A stretch of 64,000 bases of DNA, from NCBI GenBank assembly GCA_946500295.1, contig CAMMVF010000001.1, positions 1 through 64,000 of the forward strand, written 5' to 3'. The DNA is from an uncultured Clostridia bacterium (lineage in GTDB: Bacteria > Bacillota > Clostridia > Oscillospirales > Acutalibacteraceae). Both the position numbers and the translations under genes were made by a program. Shown here in pieces: positions 17,422 to 25,190 of this stretch (the stretch's first letter is position 1; each line of letters starts with the position of its first letter). The notes below the pieces were generated by a model. That model did not search any database, was not told the DNA's origin, and was given only the letters and a program-made list of their open reading frames with translations.

Positions 17422-17450
17422 ATTATATTCAAAGTTTTTCTCCTTGTCAA
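17422..17450 (-). promoter_or_regulatory. Sigma-A promoter of the T-box/leuA transcript
   Basis: On the minus strand: TTGACA, 17 bp, TATAAT, directly upstream of the T-box leader. Confidence 0.85.
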
Positions 17451-17521
17451 TGCTTTTGTTTAAAATTAAATTTTAGTAGCGATTGGGAGAGAAACCTCGT
17501 TTTGGCTTTGTGCGGGAGGAA

Positions 17522-17648
17522 GGTGGGGGAAGCCGTTGCCCGCCCAGGGGCGGGCAACCCTTCGCAGGCGGGGCTGAGATTTTGGCGGAAAGAAGAATGC
17601 GCCCCGCCTGCGAAGGCGCTGTGCCGAGGCACAGCCGCTTTCCCCGCC
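17522..17648. repeat. GC-rich multibranched palindromic element
   Basis: Outer arms GGTGGGGGAAGC and GCTTTCCCCGCC (12 bp with G-U pairs) enclose three hairpins: TTGCCCGCC/GGCGGGCAA, a 16-bp stem built on CTTCGCAGGCGGGG, and GCTGTGC/GCACAGC. The shape equals the family 2 cloverleaf but the sequence differs. It sits between the divergent leuA and rnf transcripts. ORFs predicted through it are artefacts. Confidence 0.6.
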
Positions 17649-17819
17649 CGTTTTCGCTCCGCTCGCTCTCGGTGCGTGGCAGTACAGGGGCAAGAACTTG
17701 CTTTGTACAGGGGAAAATGTTAAAATGAATTTAAACCGTATCTGATAACAAATTTGAAGATAATGACAACGACTGTAGAATATATGTATATAAATGATAG
17801 TGAGAAAAGAGGAGATATA

Positions 17820-19172
17820 ATGGGAGATAAGCTAAAGCTTGCGCTGAAGCCGTTTCGCATAAGAGGCACAGTTAAAGCGCCGCACAGGAAGCATACTGCC
17901 GGCTGTGAAAGCGTAATCATGCCGCCGCCCGACGAGGTGCTTATATGTATGAGCCAGCACATAGGCGCACCGTGCAAGCCCACAGTAAAGGTTGGACAGC
18001 AGGTTTTTGTCGGTCAGATAGTCGGCGACAGCGAAGCCTTCGTTTCCGCCCCGGTTCATTCTTCGGTGTCGGGAAAGGTCAAGAAAATAGAGACCATAAC
18101 CATGCCGAACGGCTCAAGGGTTGAGGCGGTAAGAATAGAAAGCGACGGGCTAATGACCCCGGATGAAAGCGTCCGTCCCCCTGAAATAAACGGGCGGGAG
18201 GACTTTTTACGGGCGGTTCGCAGCAGCGGACTTGTAGGCTTGGGCGGAGCGGGCTTTCCCGTTCATGTTAAGCTGAGTGCAGATAAGGATAAAGTAGATA
18301 CCCTTATAATCAACGCAGCAGAATGTGAACCCTACATAACAGCCGACAACCGTGAAGCCCTTGAAAACTCGTGGGGAGTTATAAGCGGCATAAAGTCCGT
18401 CATGGAGCTGCTTGATATAGACAGGGTTATTATCGGGGTTGAGGATAACAAGCCCGAGGCGATAAGGGCGCTTGACGAGGTGTGTCAGGCGGCGAACCGT
18501 GACATGAAGGGAAACGTCAGCGTGCTGCCGCTGAAGGCGAGATACCCTTACGGCGCAGAGAAGGTCATAGTCAAGGCGTGTACAAACAGGGTTATCCTCG
18601 AGGGCAAGCTCCCTGCGGATGTGGGTTGTATAGTCATGAATATCGCCTCAGTAGCATTCATTTCAAGCTATCTGAAAACCGGTATGCCGCTTGTGAGCAA
18701 GAGGATAACCGTGGACGGAGCGGCGGTAGCCAATCCTCAGAATGTCATTGTTCCCATAGGCACAAAAATCAGGGATATCATAGAATTTTGCGGAGGATAT
18801 AAGGAACAGCCGGAGAAGCTTCTGTTCGGAGGTCCGATGATGGGGCTTGCTTTGCCCGACGATGAAATGCCTCTGCTGAAGCAGAATAACGCAATACTTG
18901 CGCTTTCAAAGAAGGAGGCAAAACGGCTGGAGCCGAGCGACTGCATACGCTGCGGCCGCTGTGCGTCCGTCTGTCCCATGGGGCTGACTCCCCCGACGCT
19001 TGCGGGATATGTAAAGCTCAAGGATACGCACGGACTTTTGAAAAACGGTATTATGGTATGTATGGAATGCGGCTGCTGCGCCTTTGCCTGTCCGGCTAAC
19101 AGACCGATAGTACAGAGCATGAGGCTTGGCAAGGAGCTTGTTAAAAACGCAGGCAAGAAGGAGGGAAAATAA
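17820..19172 (+). CDS. rnfC: Rnf complex subunit C
   Basis: 450 residues. RnfC is the peripheral NADH-side subunit of the ferredoxin:NAD+ oxidoreductase that couples electron flow to Na+ or H+ pumping. Seen: an N-terminal barrel-sandwich domain, an NADH/FMN region (GLVGLGGAGFPVHVKL), and two four-cysteine [4Fe-4S] motifs near the end, CIRCGRCASVCPMG and CMECGCCAFACPAN. The ATG at 17820 follows AGAGGAG; the track's start is 22 codons too far upstream. First gene of rnfCDGEAB. No clear promoter could be picked. Confidence 0.96.
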   Translation: MGDKLKLALKPFRIRGTVKAPHRKHTAGCESVIMPPPDEVLICMSQHIGAPCKPTVKVGQQVFVGQIVGDSEAFVSAPVHSSVSGKVKKIETITMPNGSRVEAVRIESDGLMTPDESVRPPEINGREDFLRAVRSSGLVGLGGAGFPVHVKLSADKDKVDTLIINAAECEPYITADNREALENSWGVISGIKSVMELLDIDRVIIGVEDNKPEAIRALDEVCQAANRDMKGNVSVLPLKARYPYGAEKVIVKACTNRVILEGKLPADVGCIVMNIASVAFISSYLKTGMPLVSKRITVDGAAVANPQNVIVPIGTKIRDIIEFCGGYKEQPEKLLFGGPMMGLALPDDEMPLLKQNNAILALSKKEAKRLEPSDCIRCGRCASVCPMGLTPPTLAGYVKLKDTHGLLKNGIMVCMECGCCAFACPANRPIVQSMRLGKELVKNAGKKEGK

Positions 19173-20116
19173 TGGAGAATATTCTTACTATGTCTCCGTC
19201 GCCCCATCTGTCGAGCGGAGCGACGACAAGAAGAATTATGCTCGACGTGATAATTTCGCTTGTTCCGGCTTCGGTGGCTGCCGTGGTATTTTTCGGCTGG
19301 AAAAGCTTAATGCTTATCGGAGTGTGTATTCTTTCCTGCGTGGTGCTTGAATACATCTGCCGAAAGGTGATGAAGAGGAAAAACACCACCGGCGATTTGA
19401 GCGCAGTGGTCACCGGACTGTTGCTGGCGTTAAATCTGCCGCCTGGGCTTAATCCGCTGATGGCGGTATTCGGCTGTATAGTCGCCATAGTGGTGGTAAA
19501 GCAGATGTTCGGCGGAATAGGAAATAACTTTGTAAATCCGGCCATTACGGCTAGAATAGTTTTGCTCGTATCCTTCCCTGTGCCGATGACAACCTGGGAA
19601 AAGCCGTTTGAATGGCTCAACACCGCCGACAGTGTTACAGGGGCTACTCCTTTGGCGCTTGTGGCTCAGGGCGAGAGCACGAGCTACTTGGATTTGTTTT
19701 TGGGAAACAGGGGCGGCTGTATAGGCGAGACCTGCGTGCTTGCGCTATTACTCGGTGGGATTTATCTGGTTGCCCGCAGGGTCATCTCACCGATTATCCC
19801 GCTGAGCTTTATCGGTACGGTGTTCGTACTCTCGTTTTTACTCGGAGGAGATCCTGTTTTCCACATTATGAGCGGCGGCGTGATGCTGGGTGCTATCTTC
19901 ATGGCGACCGACTACACGACCTCTCCGATGAATCCTCTGGGAAAGCTGATATTCGGTATCGGCTGCGGAGTTATCACGGTTTTGATAAGGCTGTATGCGA
20001 ATCTGCCGGAGGGAGTTTCGTACTCGATTATACTTATGAATATACTGACCCCTCACATAGAGAACCTCACAAGACCCAGACCCTTTGGAAAGGAGAGAAA
20101 ACATGAAAAAGCTTAA
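19172..20116 (+). CDS. rnfD: Rnf complex subunit D
   Basis: 314 residues, about eight or nine transmembrane helices. RnfD carries a covalent FMN; the flavinylation site is the S/T-G-A-T motif, seen as DSVTGATPLALV near residue 150. It overlaps the rnfC stop by one base and the rnfG start by 14 bp, so translation is coupled. Part of the membrane ion-translocating core. Confidence 0.96.
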   Translation: MENILTMSPSPHLSSGATTRRIMLDVIISLVPASVAAVVFFGWKSLMLIGVCILSCVVLEYICRKVMKRKNTTGDLSAVVTGLLLALNLPPGLNPLMAVFGCIVAIVVVKQMFGGIGNNFVNPAITARIVLLVSFPVPMTTWEKPFEWLNTADSVTGATPLALVAQGESTSYLDLFLGNRGGCIGETCVLALLLGGIYLVARRVISPIIPLSFIGTVFVLSFLLGGDPVFHIMSGGVMLGAIFMATDYTTSPMNPLGKLIFGIGCGVITVLIRLYANLPEGVSYSIILMNILTPHIENLTRPRPFGKERKHEKA

Positions 20117-20675
20117 TCCAAAGGAAATATTAAAGCCAATCGTCGTGCTTTTAGTGATATGCGTAGTGGTCACCGCCGTGCTGGCGGCGGTAAACGGACT
20201 TACCGCCGAGCCTATTGCGAAGCTTGCCGAGGAGCAATCAGCCGAGACAAGGAGTGTTGTTTTACCGTCTGCCGAGGAATATCAGAAGCTTGAGCTTGAC
20301 AACGAGGATATTTCCGAGTGCTACGAGGGCTTGAAAAACGGCAAGACCGTGGGCTATACCTTTACGAGTTCAGCCTCGGGATACGGCGGAACTATAGAGG
20401 TTATGACGGGAATCGACTGTACAACGGGCGAAATCAGCGGTGTGTCGATACTGTCTCAGGACGAGACCCCGGGGCTTGGCGCAAATGCGACAAAAAGCGA
20501 ATTTACAGACCAGTATAAGCAGAAGGCGCAAGAACTTGAGGTTATAAAGAACGCCGAGCCTGCCGACGGAGAGATTCAGGCTATCACCGGCTCGACAATT
20601 ACCTCACAGGCAGTTACCGACGCAGTGAATAAGGCGGTTGCGGCTTACGAAAAGATAGAAAAGGAGGGGGAATAA
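20103..20675 (+). CDS. rnfG: Rnf complex subunit G
   Basis: 190 residues: one N-terminal transmembrane helix (about 15-35) and an extracytoplasmic FMN-binding domain. The flavinylation site is the threonine in ITGSTITSQAV near residue 167. The start ATG at 20103 follows AAAGGAGAG and lies inside the end of rnfD. Confidence 0.96.
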   Translation: MKKLNPKEILKPIVVLLVICVVVTAVLAAVNGLTAEPIAKLAEEQSAETRSVVLPSAEEYQKLELDNEDISECYEGLKNGKTVGYTFTSSASGYGGTIEVMTGIDCTTGEISGVSILSQDETPGLGANATKSEFTDQYKQKAQELEVIKNAEPADGEIQAITGSTITSQAVTDAVNKAVAAYEKIEKEGE

Positions 20676-21367
20676 TGGCGGAAAAGAAAAAGGTAAGCCT
20701 GTGGAAAGAATTTTCCAAGGGAATAATCAAGGAAAATCCGGTGCTGTGTCTGGTGCTCGGCACCTGTCCGACGCTGGCTGTCACAACACAGGCTTCAAAC
20801 GCTATAGGCATGGGAATAGCGGCTACGCTGGTGCTAATCTGTTCAAATGCGGCTATTTCACTTTTGAGAAATATCATTCCCGACAAGGTAAGAATCCCCG
20901 CCTACATAACGATAATTGCAGGCTTTGTCACCATGGTGCAGATGCTTGTTAAGGCGTATGCGCCGTCAATAGACGAATCTCTGGGCATTTACCTGCCGCT
21001 GATAGTTGTAAACTGTATTATCTTGGGCAGAGCAGAGATGTTTGCCAGCAAAAACCGGGTTATTCCATCGATGGTGGACGGACTCGGAATGGGAGTGGGC
21101 TTTACGGCGGCCATGCTGCTGATGGGCTCTATTCGTGAGATACTGGGCGCGGGTACATGGTTTGGTATTCCGCTCACTTCGGGAGTGGTTGACCCTATAC
21201 TCATATTCATCCTGCCGCCGGGAGGCTTCTTTGTATTCGGTATGCTGGTAGCCCTTTCAAGCAAGCTCAGCGGAAAGAAAAAGGCGGCTGAGGACGTCGG
21301 CTGTGCAGGATGTCCGTTGAGCGAGAACTGCTCTAAGGTAAAGAAGGAGGGCGAGTGCAATGGTTAA
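20675..21367 (+). CDS. rnfE: Rnf complex subunit E
   Basis: 230 residues, six transmembrane helices, homologous to RnfA (both share the ESLGIYLPLIVVNCIILGRAE type of helix with a conserved cysteine for the membrane-embedded iron-sulfur centre). The C-terminal tail carries extra cysteines (VGCAGCPLSENCSK), which is not part of the usual short family form and may bind metal. Overlaps rnfG by one base and rnfA by 8. Confidence 0.95.
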   Translation: MAEKKKVSLWKEFSKGIIKENPVLCLVLGTCPTLAVTTQASNAIGMGIAATLVLICSNAAISLLRNIIPDKVRIPAYITIIAGFVTMVQMLVKAYAPSIDESLGIYLPLIVVNCIILGRAEMFASKNRVIPSMVDGLGMGVGFTAAMLLMGSIREILGAGTWFGIPLTSGVVDPILIFILPPGGFFVFGMLVALSSKLSGKKKAAEDVGCAGCPLSENCSKVKKEGECNG

Positions 21368-21968
21368 ACAGCTTGTAGCCGTGTTTTTGGCTGCGATACT
21401 CACTGAAAACTACGTGCTTTCTAAATTCCTCGGCATCTGTCCTTTCCTCGGGGTTTCCAAAAAGGTCAACACAGCCCTCGGAATGAGCGCCGCCGTAACC
21501 TTCGTAATGGTTTTATCCACGGCAGTGACCTATCCTATATATGAAAACATACTCGTGCCGTTCGGGCTGGAGTATTTGCAGACAATAGTCTTTATTTTGG
21601 TAATAGCCGGTCTGGTGCAGCTTGTGGAGATAATATTGAAAAAGTATATGCCTCCGCTGTACAATTCACTCGGCATTTACCTGCCGCTTATCACTACAAA
21701 CTGTGCGGTTTTGGGCGTTACCATGCTTGTGCTCGAGAAGGCTGCCGCCGACCCGTCATACACCTATGTGACGGCTCTTGTGAATTCCTTCGGAGCGGGT
21801 ATTGGCTTCCTTGTGGCGATGGTAGTTTTCGCCGGCGTCAGGGGAAGGCTTGAAACGGCGGATATACCGAACTCGCTAAAAGGACTGCCGATAACGCTGG
21901 TATCCGCAAGCTTGGTTTCTGTCTCGTTTTTGGGTTTTGCCGGACTTGTCGAAGGAATGATGGGTTAA
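21360..21968 (+). CDS. rnfA: Rnf complex subunit A
   Basis: 202 residues, six transmembrane helices, paralogue of RnfE. The sequence NSLGIYLPLITTNCAVLG contains the conserved cysteine of the intramembrane cluster, and KFLGICPFLGVSKK holds the partner cysteine. Coupled to rnfE by an 8-bp overlap. Confidence 0.96.
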   Translation: MVKQLVAVFLAAILTENYVLSKFLGICPFLGVSKKVNTALGMSAAVTFVMVLSTAVTYPIYENILVPFGLEYLQTIVFILVIAGLVQLVEIILKKYMPPLYNSLGIYLPLITTNCAVLGVTMLVLEKAAADPSYTYVTALVNSFGAGIGFLVAMVVFAGVRGRLETADIPNSLKGLPITLVSASLVSVSFLGFAGLVEGMMG

Positions 21969-21980
21969 GGAGGGCGTGAA

Positions 21981-22775
21981 ATGAATGAGATATTGATAGC
22001 TGTTTTGGTTGTCGGAGCTATAGGGCTGGTAGTAGCGGTAGTGCTCTCCTTTGCATCGGTGTTCTTTGCAGTACCTGTGGACGAGAGGGTCGAAAAGCTC
22101 ACCGAAGCCCTGCCCGGGGCGAACTGTGGAGCCTGCGGTTACTCGGGCTGCTCAGGTTATGCGCAGGCGTTGTCAAAGGGCGAAGCCAAGCCCGGAGCCT
22201 GTCCCGTGGGCGGAGAGGCTGTAGCGGCTGAGCTTGCCGCTATTTTAGGCGTTGAGGCACAGTCTCAGGCGAGAACCACTGCAAGGGTGATGTGCAGCGG
22301 AAGCTGTGACAACACGGGAAAGAGAATCAACTACAAGGGTATAACCTCCTGCTCCGCTGCCAATCAGATTTTAGGCGGCGGAGGAAAATGCAGCTACGGC
22401 TGTATAGGTCTCGGAGATTGCGTAAGCGAGTGCGAATACGGGGCGATTAAGGTCTGCAACGGGGTTGCAATGGTGAACGAGAGCCTGTGCCGCTCATGTA
22501 AAAAATGCGTTTTAGCTTGCCCAAAGGGGCTTATAGAGATAGTCCCGGTAAGATCTGCGGCGGTGTTGTGCTCAAATCATGACAAGGGCGTACAGACTAA
22601 GGACCTGTGCTCGATCGGCTGTATCGGCTGTATGAAGTGTCAAAAGGTCTGCGAGCATGGTGCGATTAAGGTTGATAACTTCAAGGCGAGTGTAGATCCG
22701 CAAAGATGTACTCTCTGCGGAAAATGTGCTGAGGTCTGCCCCAAGGGCGTGATAAAGGCGGCTGCGCCGCAGTGA
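21981..22775 (+). CDS. rnfB: Rnf complex subunit B
   Basis: 264 residues. An N-terminal membrane anchor (about 5-30) precedes a cysteine-rich domain (GANCGACGYSGCSGYA) and several [4Fe-4S] ferredoxin motifs (CRSCKKCVLACPKG, CIGCMKCQKVCEHG, CTLCGKCAEVCPKG). RnfB is the ferredoxin-facing entry point. GGAGG precedes the ATG. It ends the operon; a hairpin follows 70 bp later. Confidence 0.96.
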   Translation: MNEILIAVLVVGAIGLVVAVVLSFASVFFAVPVDERVEKLTEALPGANCGACGYSGCSGYAQALSKGEAKPGACPVGGEAVAAELAAILGVEAQSQARTTARVMCSGSCDNTGKRINYKGITSCSAANQILGGGGKCSYGCIGLGDCVSECEYGAIKVCNGVAMVNESLCRSCKKCVLACPKGLIEIVPVRSAAVLCSNHDKGVQTKDLCSIGCIGCMKCQKVCEHGAIKVDNFKASVDPQRCTLCGKCAEVCPKGVIKAAAPQ

Positions 22776-22845
22776 AGAGAGAAGAACGAAAAGTGAAGAG
22801 AATTGAAAATCGCAGGCGATTTGAATTTTTGAATTAAAGTAGAAT

Positions 22846-22887
22846 GTGCGAGACTTGGGCTTGTGACCCGAGTTTCGCACAATTTTA
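22846..22887 (+). terminator. Terminator of the rnf operon
   Basis: GTGCGAGACTTGGG and CCCGAGTTTCGCAC arms with two G-U pairs, followed by AATTTTAT. Confidence 0.65.
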
Positions 22888-23048
22888 TAACCAAGCCGCC
22901 CCGTCTCTGTAGGCGGTGGGGGGACAGTCAATCTTTCAGTGGGGGTTATAATCCCCCACCGAAAACCTGAGGGGCAAAGCTCCCCGGCAACGGTTGCAAT
23001 CATCGCAGGCGTGATTAAACGGGCTTGTCACGCTTTCTCAGATTTAAA
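22886..23048 (+). repeat. Dispersed intergenic repeat family 1, copy C (full length)
   Basis: Starts TATAACCAAGCCGCC and ends with GATTTAAA; the centre has a GTGGGGG...CCCCCAC palindrome, GGGGC/GCCCC-type pair and the CAACGGTTGCAATC block. It abuts the rnf terminator. Confidence 0.85.
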
Positions 23049-23112
23049 CGAGCTGAGTTGAGAGGATTAGTTTGTGAAAAAAGGATGAAAATTCTCAATA
23101 GGCGAAAAGTAT

Positions 23113-23292
23113 TGGAAAGACAGTTAGGTGAGAACGGTACAAATTCAAACGACAGCTGTGCAGCCTAACGCAGAGATAAAAGTATTACTCATTCCATAAA
23201 AGGAATTACTTTCAACGTGACAAAGCTCCCAAAGATGGCAAACTCTGAATTGGTACAAATGTAAATTAGAGCAGTGCGGCTGTACGTAGGAT
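23113..23292 (+). repeat. Intergenic repeat family 2, copy 3 (3' half only)
   Basis: Matches the tail of copies 1 and 2: GCAGAGATAAAAG, ATTACTC followed by a short hairpin, TTTCAACGTGA, GAATTGGTACAAAT, AGAGCAGTGCGG and GTACGTAGGAT. The cloverleaf half is absent. The ATTACTC hairpin uses different bases than in the other copies. Confidence 0.6.
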
Positions 23293-23312
23293 AAAAAAAT
23301 TTAAAAAAGGGC

Positions 23313-23341
23313 TTGCTTTTTTTAAAAAATGGTGGTATCAT
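23313..23341 (+). promoter_or_regulatory. Promoter of rpsT
   Basis: TTGCTT, 17 bp, TATCAT, about 38 bp before the start codon. Confidence 0.6.
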
Positions 23342-23379
23342 ATATCTTACTGTGAGTATGAGCAAAAGGAGGTAGGACA

Positions 23380-23640
23380 ATGCCAAATATTAAATCAGCA
23401 AAGAAGAGAGTTAAGGTTACTGCAGTTAAGACCGAGAGAAATAAGGCTTTTAAGTCTGCGCTCAAGACAACACTCAAGAAGGCTAATGCTGCTATTGAGG
23501 ATAATTCAGCAGATAAGGCTGCGCTTGTCAGCGCTGCTTACAAGAAGATTGACCAAGCGGCTGCTAAGGGTATTCTCCACAAGAATACAGCAGCAAGAAG
23601 CAAGTCCGCACTTGCCCGCAAGCTCAATGCTTCAGCTTAA
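23380..23640 (+). CDS. rpsT: 30S ribosomal protein S20
   Basis: 86 residues, highly basic and alanine/lysine-rich, helical. It opens with MPNIKSAKKRVK and ends with NTAARSKSALARKLNA, both standard S20 sequences. It binds 16S rRNA early in small-subunit assembly. AAAAGGAGGTAGG precedes the ATG. It is monocistronic, as is common for rpsT, with its own promoter and terminator. Confidence 0.98.
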   Translation: MPNIKSAKKRVKVTAVKTERNKAFKSALKTTLKKANAAIEDNSADKAALVSAAYKKIDQAAAKGILHKNTAARSKSALARKLNASA

Positions 23641-23655
23641 TTGAAGTCGAAATTT

Positions 23656-23690
23656 ACGGTGCTCCTAAAACAGGAGCGCCGTTTTGTTAT
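23656..23690 (+). terminator. Terminator of rpsT
   Basis: ACGGTGCTCCT / AGGAGCGCCGT stem followed by TTTGTTATG. Confidence 0.85.
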
Positions 23691-23720
23691 GCAGCTGTTA
23701 TGCAGTTGATTTGTTATATG

Positions 23721-24128
23721 TTATATGCGGTTTTCGAGAATTTTATCTTTTAGTTCTAATATTCTACGGTGAATAGCTTTGATTGTTTCTAAGAAGGCAT
23801 CTTCGCCCTTACCGATGGGGTCGATTAATCCCCAGTCCTCGCGATATATACACGGTAAAATCGGACAGGAGACATTACACCCCATAGTGATTACTATATC
23901 GGGAGAGGGGATATCGGCTATAAGCTTTGAATATTGAGCTTTTTCCATGTCAATGTCGTAAAGCTGCTTGACGTATTTTACGGCGTCCTGATTGATTTGG
24001 GGTTTGGTCTGTGTACCGGCAGAGTAGCTTTCAAAAACCTCCGATGCCAGATACCTTCCCAGCGCTTCGGCTATTTGACTTCGGCAGGAGTTGTGAACGC
24101 AAATAAATGCGACCTTGGGTTTGTTCAT
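23721..24128 (-). CDS. ArsC-like arsenate reductase / low-MW tyrosine phosphatase
   Basis: 135 residues. The phosphate-binding loop CVHNSCRSQ near residue 10 fits the CX5R low-molecular-weight phosphatase fold, and MGCNVSCPILPC near 82-93 supplies the extra cysteines used in the disulfide cascade of thioredoxin-coupled ArsC; DWGLIDP carries the general acid. It most likely reduces arsenate. No arsR or arsB gene is nearby. Confidence 0.85.
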   Translation of the reverse strand: MNKPKVAFICVHNSCRSQIAEALGRYLASEVFESYSAGTQTKPQINQDAVKYVKQLYDIDMEKAQYSKLIADIPSPDIVITMGCNVSCPILPCIYREDWGLIDPIGKGEDAFLETIKAIHRRILELKDKILENRI

Positions 24129-24222
24129 ATTACTTTCCTCATTTTGAGCAGAGCTTTACCTTGCGCATATTAAAGCCATGTCTGCCGATGTCGATTACGG
24201 TGGAAAGACGGCTTTAAAGTAC

Positions 24223-24251
24223 AAAAAACAGCGCCCGGGATTTGGGCGCTG
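24223..24251 (-). terminator. Terminator of the 49-residue membrane protein gene
   Basis: CAGCGCCC / GGGCGCTG stem, followed on the minus strand by TTTTTTGTAC. Confidence 0.8.
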
Positions 24252-24274
24252 TCAAATGGCTGCTGCTATAAAAC

Positions 24275-24424
24275 TCACTGAATTGAGCCCTCAAGATATT
24301 TTTCCAGTTCCTCGTCGTCCTTCTTTTTCTTTTCCTTAATCGCAAAGAAAGCGAGGGCTGCGGCGGCAAGGGCTAGGACTGAACTTGCAACGGCAATTAA
24401 TGTGATTAGTTTGCTTTTTTTCAT
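24275..24424 (-). CDS. Small single-pass membrane protein (49 aa), absent from ORF track
   Basis: A short ORF reading MKKSKLITLIAVASSVLALA, more hydrophobic residues to FFAIKEKKKKDDEELEKY, and ending LEGSIQ. One transmembrane helix (about 6-29) is followed by a charged tail. AGCGGAGG lies 9 bp upstream of the ATG, and a good terminator follows the stop, so it is probably real. The layout resembles small membrane proteins that are common in Ruminococcus genomes. No function is known to me. Confidence 0.7.
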   Translation of the reverse strand: MKKSKLITLIAVASSVLALAAAALAFFAIKEKKKKDDEELEKYLEGSIQ

Positions 24425-24601
24425 AAAATCGTACCTCCGCTTATGTCTTTTCTTGAGAGATTTATCATATATATGATACCCGTAAATTTCAAAAAAGTCA
24501 ACTGTTTGGGCTTAAAGGAATAAAATTAATCTTTCGTTAATATTTATTCTGAGTGAAGGGGTTTTCGAGATTTATCGTATGATATTTCTTGTCTAAATCT
24601 G

Positions 24602-24630
24602 TTGACAAGCGTCGACATAACGGCTACAAT
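24602..24630 (+). promoter_or_regulatory. Sigma-A promoter of the envelope cluster
   Basis: TTGACA, 17 bp, TACAAT, about 40 bp ahead of the first DUF4358 lipoprotein gene. Confidence 0.8.
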
Positions 24631-24679
24631 AAAATAAAATATAGTGGGCTTCTAGGCTCAAAATTTTAGGAGGAAAATG

Positions 24680-25150
24680 ATGAATAAAACTATCAGAGTG
24701 GCAGCGGCTTTAATGTCAATGGTTTGCGTTTTTATTTTTGCCGGTTGCTCATCCGAGGCTAAGGACGTAGATCTAAATGAGGTGTTGAATACCATCAATA
24801 GTGAATACCAAATTGAAAATACTACAGCTGTTGCAGATAAGGAAAAACTTAACACTCTTTATCAAATAGCCGAGGAGGATGTTGAGAGCTTTGCGGCGGA
24901 GATTTCAGAGACTGAAATCACTGAAATCATTCTTGTTAAGGCAGTTGACGCAGAAGCTGCCACAAGAGTTTCGGAAAAGCTTCAGATTCGTTTAAATGGA
25001 AAGAAAAGTCAGGCTGCCAGCTACGAGGCAGAGGTTTTGGATCTTGTAAAGCAGTGCGAGGTTGCTACCAACAACGATGTTTATGTAAGACTTATTGTTG
25101 CAGATAATGTAAAGGAAATTACAGATACATATAACAGCTTCTTCGAGTAA
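24680..25150 (+). CDS. DUF4358 lipoprotein 1
   Basis: 156 residues. Signal peptide with lipobox IFAGC (Cys near 24), so a lipid-anchored surface protein. The rest is one DUF4358-type domain (EVLNTINSEYQ... ILVKAVDAEAATRVSEKLQIR...). Two ATGs lie in tandem; the second was chosen because AGGAGG is only 3 bp from the first. It opens a cluster with an SGNH hydrolase, a second DUF4358 lipoprotein, MBOAT and DHHW proteins; DUF4358 proteins commonly accompany such acylation genes. Function unknown. Confidence 0.8.
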   Translation: MNKTIRVAAALMSMVCVFIFAGCSSEAKDVDLNEVLNTINSEYQIENTTAVADKEKLNTLYQIAEEDVESFAAEISETEITEIILVKAVDAEAATRVSEKLQIRLNGKKSQAASYEAEVLDLVKQCEVATNNDVYVRLIVADNVKEITDTYNSFFE

Positions 25151-25190
25151 TTTGTCGCTTTGTAATTGCATTTGATGCGGAGCTGAAAAA

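Noticed and set aside
17304-17728. Several ORFs over the T-box and the GC-rich palindrome
   Set aside because: Low-complexity Arg/Pro/Ala products from inverted-repeat DNA and from a riboswitch leader.
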